From the NCBI GenBank assembly GCA_933207985.1, contig OW240912.1:72987834-73051833 (forward strand): a stretch of 64,000 nucleotides of DNA, written 5' to 3'. Shown here piece after piece: positions 55,870 to 64,000 of the stretch. Positions within the stretch are counted from its first letter, which is position 1. Every line of letters begins with the position of its first letter. Made by a program: the position numbers and the translations under genes. The notes below the pieces were generated by a model. That model made no database searches. It was not told the DNA's origin and saw only the letters and a list, made by a program, of their open reading frames with translations. The stretch is from Pelobates cultripes. Lineage: Eukaryota > Chordata > Amphibia > Anura > Pelobatidae.

Positions 55870-56103
55870 TGTCACGTAAAAAGCCAAGTATCTATTGTAA
55901 ATTCTTTCCCATATATAACATACATCTTACCCTCACTTGTCGCATCCCTTTACCCCACTCCCCCTTGAATGTAAGCTTGTTCGAGCACCTTCTGTCTCTG
56001 TACGTTCAACTTGTCTTGTTGCTACAACTTGTTTGTTAGCCCATGTATTGTACACTGCTGTGTAATTTGTTGGCACTTTATAACTAATAATAATAATAAT
56101 GAA
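55870..56103 (+). mobile_element. L2-like LINE/SINE 3' tail
   Basis: GAATGTAAGCTTGTTCGAGC, CTGTGTAATTTGTTGGCACT TTATAA and a TAA/AAT repeat tail. This matches the common amphibian 3' tail of L2-type elements (TGTAAGCTC ... TTGGCGCTATATAAAT with an AAT tail). There is no coding part. Confidence 0.55.
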
Positions 56104-58194
56104 TAAATATACTTTGTACAGTTGGACTTATTTCAGTCGCATAAATACAGATAGCAGATAATACCATTAATAGCACATACACATAAATAACCCTGATCCC
56201 AATAAATTATGGGCGCAGAGTTCCACTGCTAAACAGACAACAATTAGCTGAAAACGTCTACCATAAATGACAAATTTGCTTCATATTTCCTAGTAATTTG
56301 GTTATAACACAATATGTGTTTCCCACCCTTACAATTACAGCCTTACTGTTACTGAATTTTATTTATTTCTTGTGAACTATACAAGAAGCGGTTTCTATTT
56401 TGTTTGTTTTTATTTGGCAACTGATTTCCAACAAATATTTTCCCATTGTATATATCACATGCTGTATATAGTTATCTGTTTATTATTTTTTCAAATCTGT
56501 GTTTGCTAAAAGGTCCTAATACAAGCCAGTGAAGCATATTAAAACAGCATCAGTTAAAACATTATACAGTGATGTATAGTCATATAACATAATGAGATGT
56601 TTTACATGTCCAGGCGCATGTTATGGTTCAAATAGTGTTGCCATAATTTTATTAGAGATGCAGAAAAAAATACTTTTGAGCCACAGTGGTTAAAATAAAA
56701 CTCTGGAATCTGTATTTGTATATGTCTCTAATTTATCTTTTTATATGGTAGCCCATGATTACTGTTAAACATATTCATAAACACCATAAACAAGTTAAAT
56801 GCCTCCACTGGCTCCGTAATTACCAGATATAAATATCACTGAAAGTTTATGGGATGTGCTTAAGAGCAGAGTTTGAGGAATATTCCAAACTTCTTCATCC
56901 TTGAGACTTTTCTTTCTCTTTTTTAATAACATTTATTCAAGACATGCCATATCATCACGTCTACACCTGGTGTTGTGTTGACAACAAAGTTGAGAAAGAA
57001 TATACAGTATAGAAGAGCTGTTTGGCTCAGACATTAATAGAGAATTTTTGTCTTGAAGAATAACGCAAAATCACTACGGGAGTGAAGACCGAACGAGCCT
57101 GTTTGGAAAGAATATGCTGTCCTAACTCCATATTAGATCTTTATTATTGATATATTGTTTTATTTGACCTTATCATGCTTTCTCTCTACACACAGAAAAA
57201 TTCTTAGATTAGTGCATACTTTACTTACCTTATTAATGTTTTACAGTTTTTCTTCACAATTTAAAATGTTGGTTATTTCCAAGTATTTTGTTCCAACTTC
57301 TTGATTAATAATTGTAATTCCCCTACCTATCATGCTATCTTAGGGCAGAATATGTCTTTCTTACCTCTTAGGTGCTGGGATTGTTCTTAGCTGTCAAAGA
57401 GAAATGAATGTTGTTCGTGTCAAAAGCTATTCTTATTCACTTTAAATTCTTTATGGACGTCAGGTTCAATGCCTGAGAAGTTACAGGTCAAGGTCTGCAA
57501 TGTTTTATGGATTCTGGGTAAATATAAAACTGCACTCAAGGAAAGCATTCCACATTGTTAAGTAGAGACAAACCTGTTTTCAGTCTCTTTAATGGTACTG
57601 GGTAGGGCACTTATGTCATGGTGATTCCATATATATTTGCTGTCAAAATATTTCTGTGTCTTTCACCTCTGTGATTTCACATGGGACAGTGTGTTGTGTT
57701 CTAGACAGTACACTATGTTTTTTTAAAAATCACGACAGAACTTACCTGTGTTCCAGCTTCGGGACAGACTCTTCACTGAAGCCTGGGTCTTCTCTGTGAG
57801 ATCATCAACATTGATCATAGTGTCCAATCACATACTTCTCAAAGAGAAGCATTGAGAACACATAGCGTATCTGTGGCAAGCACTGTGATCCGCCAGTCTT
57901 CTCCGATGAAGCTATTGACGTGCACACAGAGTGTGCCCAGTGACACTGTAATGAAGATCCATTTTTTTAAAGTTGTTATTTTCTGTTTTTGAAGAATTTT
58001 TTTTTTATATATCAGACACAAGTCTTATATTATGCTGAAGTCTTCATTTTCTATTCCATAGCAGCAAATAAACAAGTTTTATTAAAGCTCTTCTCCATCT
58101 CACACAGGACAAGTTTGTTGACCGCACATATAGGGAAATACAACAGGAAGAAATCATAGAAAAATGCACATTTATTGAAGTAAAAAAAGAAAAT
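56104..58194. other. no gene recognised
   Basis: AT-rich DNA upstream of TMIGD1. It contains MITE-like text near 57830-57960 (CTCAAAGAGAAGCATTGAGA). A non-coding first exon or promoter of TMIGD1 may lie here but cannot be picked out. Confidence 0.5.
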
Positions 58195-58390
58195 ACATAT
58201 GGCAAGATACTAGAACAGCAGTCCTCGTTTAAGAGCTATATTGGTCCAAGCATGTGAAAGATGAAAAACAAGTTGTGAGTGAACAAAGTATAAAAAGTCC
58301 AAAACCTCAGCATAGGACCACTTGCAGCAGCTGTACAAGGGGAGAGACCACCAAAGAAGTCCACCCTAAAGAAAAATTAGAGAAGCCCTG

Positions 58391-58425
58391 GACGCGTTTC
58401 GCACTACTCCGGGTGCTTTCTCAAC
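58391..58425 (-). repeat. GAAACGCGT motif with hairpin (repeat-derived)
   Basis: The - strand reads GTTGAGAAAGCACCCGGAGT AGTGCGAAACGCGTC. A stem GCAC/GTGC is followed by GAAAC. This motif recurs in many amphibian and fish repeats and resembles a degenerate hammerhead core (CTGATGA-stem-GAAA). The CTGATGA box is not intact here. Confidence 0.4.
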
Positions 58426-59152
58426 ATGGGCATTCTATAGGATTCCTAAGATTTATAAAGGAAGAGGATGTGCAAAAGGGCTGGTCTATTGAGACTCACA
58501 CTCTTAATAAACTGATTGAAAACCCCACCTTTTACACCCTTTCAATTACAGAATAATCAGATCACTGTATTTAGAGTTTCCTTAGAGTTAGCTTGAACCA
58601 AAACAATATAAGAACTAAACAGGCAGGCAGGAATGACAAGATATAAAGAGAAAGAAGAAGAATTATATATGCCTTATTTCCTGATTAGAAGGAAACAAAA
58701 ATAATGAAGTCACTCAAACCACAACAAAGTGGGTGAGTGAAAGCTAGATAGTATGTAAGTATCTTGTTTAAATACCTGTTATATTTAGCTGGACCACCAC
58801 TAAATGTACATATATACACACACACGTGTCTCAAAACTAGAAACAAAGTAAGAAAATGACTAGCCTTATAAGGCTTCTCCACTAACTCATAATGGGACCA
58901 TAGGGTCATCCAGTAAATTGCTTAAACTAATGGTAGCTTTAGATTGCTTGTTTTAGCCCAGGATTTGCCCTGTCCCCAATCTAGATTAACATAACTATAC
59001 CAGGGTGAGAGTAAATACCTTATTGGTGGGAGTATCCGAGACCAATAAACACAATATCTAAGGAGTAATATACAGTCCTTACAAAGGTTAATTAGAAAGT
59101 GTGTAGGACAGTAAGATAAAAAGCCTCTCTGCCTGGTAAGCTAGCTAGATAG
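58426..59152. other. no gene recognised
   Basis: AT-rich repeat-like DNA. It ends in TAGATAG (59146-59152), the likely target duplication of CR1 copy 2. Confidence 0.55.
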
Positions 59153-60471
59153 AAACATAGAAACATAGAATGTGACGGCAGATAAGAACCATACGGCCCA
59201 TCTAGTCTGCCCAATTTTCTAAATACTTTCATTAGTCCCTAGCCTTATCTTATAGTTAGGATAGCCTTATGCCTATCCCACGCATGCTTAAACTCCTTTA
59301 CTGTGTTAACCTCTACCACTTCAGCTGGAGGGCTATTCCATGCATCCACTACCCTCTCAGTAAAGTAATACTTCCTGATATTATTTTTAAACCTTTGTCC
59401 CTCTAATTTAAGACTATGTCCTCTTGTTGTGGTAGTTTTTCTTCTTTTAAATATAGTCTCCTCCTTTACTGTGTTGATTCCCTTTATATATTTAAATGTT
59501 TCTATCATATCCCCCCTGTCTCGTCTTTCCTCCAAGCTATACATGTTAAGATCCTTTAACCTTTCCTGGTAAGTTTTATCCCAAAATCCATGAACCAGTT
59601 TAGTAGCCCTTCTCTGAACCCTCTCTAAGGTATCAATATCCTTCTGAAGATACGGTCTCCAGTACTGTGTACAATACTCCAAGTGAGGTCTCACCAGTGT
59701 TCTGTACAATGGCATGAGCACTTCCCTCTTTCTACTGCTAATACCTCTCCTATACAACCAAGCATTCTGCTAGCATTTCCTGCTGCTCTATTACATTGTC
59801 TGCCTACCTTTAAGTCATCAGAAATAATCACCCCTAAATCCCTTTCCTCAGATGTTGAGGTTAGGACTCTATCAAATATTCTGTACTCTGCCCTTGGGTT
59901 TTTACGTCCAAGATGCATTATCTTGCACTTATCCACATTAAATGTCAGTTGCCACAATTCTGACCATTTTCCTAGTTTACCTAAATCATTTGTCATTTGG
60001 CTTATCCCTCCTGGAACATCAACCCTGTTACATATCTTAGTATCATCAGCAAAAAGACATACCTTACCATCAAGACCTTCTGCAATATCACTAATAAAAA
60101 TATTAAAGAGAATGGGTCCAAGTACAGATCCCTGAGGTACCCCACTGGTGACAAGTCCAAGCTTTGAATATATTCCATTAACTACAACCCTCTGTTGCCT
60201 GTCACTCAGCCACTGCCTTACCCATTCAACAATATTGGAATCCAAACTTAAAGATTGCAGTTTATTGATAAGCCTTCTATGTGCAACAGTGTCAAAAGCC
60301 TTACTGAAATCTAGGTAAGCAATGTCTACTGCACCACCCTGATCTATAATTTTAGTTACCCAATCAAAAATCAATAAGATTAGTTTGGCATGATCTCCCT
60401 GAAGTAAACCCATGTTGTCTCTGATCTTGAAATCCATGTGTTTTTAGATGTTCATCAATCCTATCCTTTAA
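59153..60471 (-). mobile_element. CR1 LINE copy 2, 5' truncated
   Basis: Nearly identical to copy 1 at 40009-41321 and truncated at the same internal base. The reverse transcriptase frame runs through AYLDFSKAFDTVAHRRL, GVPQGSVLGPILFNIF and LFADDTK with Arg where copy 1 has a stop. It is instead broken by a one-base deletion near 59750 that separates the two frames. TAGATAG flanks both sides (59146-59152, 60472-60478), consistent with a short target duplication. Confidence 0.92.
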
Positions 60472-60478
60472 TAGATAG

Positions 60479-61463
60479 TTAGTAGAGACAGAATAAAAAG
60501 AGTGAGAGAATAATTAAATCAATGAAAATGCTGCAAGGACACAGGCATGGTAGGGATGCCTTCAGATGCCACTAGTCGGCCTTTGAGTTTGGACCAGAAA
60601 TCCAAGAGCAGCCTGTCTAATCTTTCCAGGAAAAGAGAGCATGTGGATCGGGATTCGGGCAGGCACATGGCATGCGCCATTTTGGGAGGGACGAGATCTC
60701 TGTAGCTTGACTGCAGATGCTGATAGGCGCCCACCGTAGCCCCAGATATGTATGCCTTGATATCCTGGGACCTGCAAGAGGTATTTGGTGGTGGGATCGG
60801 CCACATCCCCTTCACTAGCTGTTAGTAGCCCGCGGGTCTGATCCGCTTCAGATCCGCCAAGCATGACTGGACCAGCCACTGGTCGCACTCCACTAAAGCC
60901 CACAAGATTATATCTCCGGCTCACACTGGTAAGAATCGTCGAATCCGAGCAGCAAGGCTCCAAAAGCAGCTCATTAGTTAGCTTTTGCCTCAGGGCTCTC
61001 TTGATATACATCTTATCCTCATGGAGGTCAGCCTCAGCCCCCTGATTTTTTATCATGTTTTTGGTGTATTTATGGATCATTTTTGGATTTTCTAATAAAG
61101 TTTGTTGATTTTTTACATAGTGTGTAGTAAATTGTGTTGTATGTATTTAGCCCTGAAGGAAAACTTGGTATTTATAGTGAGCACCTGTCTTAATTATAGT
61201 ATTTTTTTGATTTATTTTGAGTTCCTTCCATTATATTAACTGTTACTCTCTAATTAATTAGCCAGTTCCCGAACTTGGCAACATTTAGCTCAGATTCTCA
61301 TCTCTATCTTCCCCAGTGCTTCTGGCATCTTGCTCTCTTCACTCCATCGCCCCCTAGTGGTAAATGCGTTTTTGTGTGTACAGATTACTCTTACACTGAT
61401 TAGATTTGTTATGCATTTCCTCCGTTCTTTTCACTAGTTTAAATGAAACCAGCTCAGAGGATT
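60479..61463. other. unassigned; 172-residue - strand frame
   Basis: A minus-strand frame at 60562-61080 lies in moderately GC-rich DNA containing CGCCATTTTGGG (reverse of a CCCAAAATGGCG LINE-like phrase). No domain is recognised; a LINE 5' region is possible. 61081-61463 shows nothing notable. Confidence 0.4.
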
Positions 61464-61490
61464 GCACTCACACTCACAGGGACACACTGC
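61464..61490. repeat. left remnant of the terminal minisatellite
   Basis: TGCACTCACACTCACAGGGA CACACTGC is the same repeat as 63700-64000, separated from it by the hAT-like insertion. Confidence 0.8.
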
Positions 61491-62091
61491 CAGGGCCAGA
61501 TTAAGAGCCCAGTGGGCCTGGTGCTGACAATTCTGGCGGGCCTAATTACAGAATCATATCGACCAAAAACAGTAAAACACTCATAAGCATCATGTATCTG
61601 ATGGAGATGGTGCTGGAGAGAAAGAAAACAGCAGCTATAAGAAAACATATACCCTAGGCTAATCTCTCTCTAATTTATGTTTTCAGCTTTCAAGTAAATC
61701 CATAACCTCTAACAGCAACGTCCAATCAAGCAGGAAGTCAATGGGCACGGTAAAAGGGTTTGCCACTGACACAAATCACGTAACCTGCCAAAACGGGCAA
61801 ACATGCCCAAAAAGAGGACATTTCTGCTCAAAGAATTAGAAGGCCAGCCTGAGATGAATGCATGTCAGGCTGCCTGCCAATCATGCAGCCTGAGCTTGGC
61901 ATAAATGCATCTAATGATGCGCTCACTCAGCGCTTTCTAAGGACTGTCCCCTAGCACTCGCTGGTCCACTTGTCTCCTTACCAGCAGGCAGAAGATCCTG
62001 GTATATGGTCTGGGAAAGAGTAAAGCTATATGTAGTGAGTGTAGAAGAAAGGGAACATGCCACAGTGTTAGAGACCAAAGTCAGCATTACC

Positions 62092-62687
62092 TTAAAGGAT
62101 CACTATAGGGTCAGGAACACAAACATGAATTCATGACCCTATAGTATTAACACCACCATCTAGCCCCCCTGGACCCCTCATGCCTCCATAAATATAGCAA
62201 AATCTATATTCAAGCCTGAAGCTGTAACTCGGCATGCTGTTAGACTCATAAAAACAAGCAGTCTGCTGACATCATTAGAAGTGGTGGCCTGATCCAATCA
62301 CAGTGCTTCCCCATAGGATTGGCTGAGACTGACAAAGAGGCAGATCAGGGTCAGAGCCAGTATGATTCAAACACAGCCCTGGCCAATCAGCATCTCCTTA
62401 TATAGATGAATTTCATTAATGAATCTCTATGAGGAAAGTTCAGTGTCTGCATGCAGAGGGAGGAGACACTGAATGTTTGGATGCATTTTAGGCAGCCATG
62501 ACCCAGGAAGGATCTCTAACAGTCATCTAAGGAGTGGCCAGTGAAGTTATCACTAGGATGTAATGTAAAGACTGCATTTTCTCTGAAAAGACAGTGTTTA
62601 CAGCAAAAAGCCTGACGGTAATGATTCTACTCACCAGAACAAATTCAATAAGCTGTAGTTGTTCTGGTGACTATAGTGTCCCTTTAA
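62092..62687. mobile_element. T2-type MITE nested in the hAT-type element
   Basis: TTAA-AGGATCACTATAGGGTCA at the left; TCTGGTGACTATAGTGTCCCTTTAA at the right. Intact TTAA targets lie on both sides. It is the reverse orientation of the copy at 51544. The insertion postdates the hAT-type element. Confidence 0.88.
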
Positions 62688-62944
62688 CTATATTCATTGT
62701 CAGACAGTCCACACAAGTTTTGTTCCCATACATCCCACTTAAGTTTCCATACTTAAGTAAGAGTATGTGAAAAGTAGTTAGAGTTGCCACCTTTCTTGGA
62801 AAAACATACCGGCCTTACTAATTTGCATAATTAAATATGTATGGGTGACATCACATGATGTAAATCACAAGGAGTGATATAAGAGAAAATGCTGTAAAAT
62901 CACCAAAAATCTACTTAGTTTGATTCTGCTGTATAGATGGATTC

Positions 62945-63250
62945 CTCCCAGTGCCCCCATGTCTCCCAGTGCCCTCATGACTCAGTGCCCCCATGTGTCG
63001 ATTACTCCAGGTCTCAGTGTTCCTATGTATCAGTGTCTCAGTGACCCATGTCTCCCAGTGTCCCTTAGTGTCTGCCATAATGTCTCTTAGTGTCTCAGTG
63101 TCTGCCATAATGTCTCCCAGTGTCCCTTAGTGTCTGCCATAACGTCTCCCAGTGTCCCTTATTGTCTGCCATAATGTCTCCCAGTGTCCCTTAGTGTCTC
63201 AATGTCTGCCATAAATGTCTCCCAGTGTCCCTTAGTGTCTCAGTATATGT
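62945..63250. repeat. minisatellite inside the hAT-type element
   Basis: Units around TCTCCCAGTGTCCCTTAGTG TCTGCCATAATG (about 32 bases), five or so good copies, with looser CAGTGCCCCCATG units before them. Confidence 0.88.
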
Positions 63251-63699
63251 CTCCTTGCAGCCTTTCCCCCCATCCCTTACTTCCCTGAGCTGTAGGCTGT
63301 CTCTGCAGGGTGGGAGTTGCTGTCTGGACTCTCTGTAACTGCACCCCTGCAGAGCAGTGAGTATAGATAGGCAGGGACGGATATGCTGGAACTTCCTATC
63401 CCTGCCTGTCTCCACACACAGCGACCCCTACTGGCCAGTGCTGGTATTGCAGAGTAATCTCTTGTTTATACTGATAAAAAATACCAGCATTTGTATTGCC
63501 AGTATAACTGCAATATTGGCACCGCCAGGCAGCCCCAAATACTGGCTGTGCCAATAAAATAAAAGCCAGATGGAATCCCTAAGAGTAGTGTGAAAAAAAA
63601 TAATAATTTTTTTTTTTTTTTTTTTAAATCAATGGGCCTATTCCATGGGCCTGGGCCTGGAGCTGCAGCTCCATCAGCCCCTATGTTAATCCGGCCCTG

Positions 63700-64000
63700 C
63701 ACACTGCACTCACACTGACACACTCACAGAAACACACTGAAACACTGCACTGACACACTCACAGAGACACACTGCGTTCACACTGACACATTCACAGAGA
63801 CACACTGCGTTCACACTAACACACTCACAGAAACACACTGAAACACTGCACTGACACACTCACAGAGACACACTGCGTTCACACTGACACACTCACAGAA
63901 ACACACTGCGCTCACACTGACACACTCACAGAAGCACTGCACTGACACACTCACAGAAACACACTGAAACACTGCACTGACACACTCACAGAGACACACT
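63700..64000. repeat. minisatellite continuing past the window end
   Basis: Tandem units of CACACTGACACACTCACAGA with GACACACTGCGTTCA or AACACACTGAAACACTG variants. The Cys/Val-rich open frame on the - strand is an artefact. The array is cut by the window edge. Confidence 0.92.

Larger units (their letters stand above)
61491..63699. mobile_element. 2.2-kb non-autonomous hAT-type element
   Basis: The ends CAGGGCCAGATTAA and TTAATCCGGCCCTG are inverted. The 8-base duplication CACACTGC lies at 61483-61490 and 63700-63707. Inside are a T2-type MITE (62092-62687), a minisatellite and an A/T run. There is no transposase. The target was itself a tandem repeat, so the duplication could coincide with a repeat unit, but the termini are clear. 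Confidence 0.85.

Overview
The window is vertebrate nuclear DNA, most likely from a frog. It has GT-AG introns, long AT-rich introns, and a dense load of MITEs with TTAA and TA targets, hAT and piggyBac-like elements, CR1, L1-like and Ty3-type retroelements, and microsatellites. The amphibian call rests on the repeat types and on the divergence of the two host proteins from the human ones. The species cannot be fixed by eye.

Two host genes are supported. On the + strand, 355-16690 holds the last nine coding exons of SSH2 (slingshot-2 cofilin phosphatase). They carry the end of the SSH-N region, a DEK_C-like segment, the dual-specificity phosphatase core with HCKMGVSRS, and the long regulatory tail ending NPLYNTM. 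A 3' UTR of about 3.2 kb follows, with a likely poly(A) site near 19855. On the - strand, 52425 down to about 36367 holds all coding exons of TMIGD1: signal peptide, Ig1, Ig2, transmembrane, and a ten-residue last exon ending TSL. All exon phases join correctly and give 250 residues. The two genes are convergent, with about 16.5 kb between their 3' ends.

The space between the genes (about 19.9-36.4 kb) is almost entirely mobile DNA. In order it holds a minus-strand Ty3/Gypsy-like element with one clear LTR and a rearranged interior, hAT-like pieces, a decayed L1-like LINE, a possible LINE-type ORF, a piggyBac-like element (30399-32453) with a broken transposase start, a complete hAT-type element with a TTATATAA duplication (32513-33629), and two adjoining Tc1-like fragments.

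The TMIGD1 introns and upstream flank hold two nearly identical, identically truncated CR1 copies (40009-41321, 59153-60471). They also hold a perfect 102-base palindrome between opposed CR1 pieces, a piggyBac-like element nested in a MITE (45557-48039), a Tc1-type MITE nested in another MITE, a possible Penelope-type remnant, and a 2.2-kb hAT-like element (61491-63699) that landed in a minisatellite and was later hit by a MITE.

No tRNA, rRNA, CRISPR or prokaryotic-type system was seen. I found no new multi-gene system. The notable material is transposon architecture: nested TTAA elements, tandem repeats carried inside hAT elements, a permuted retroelement interior and fold-back junctions.
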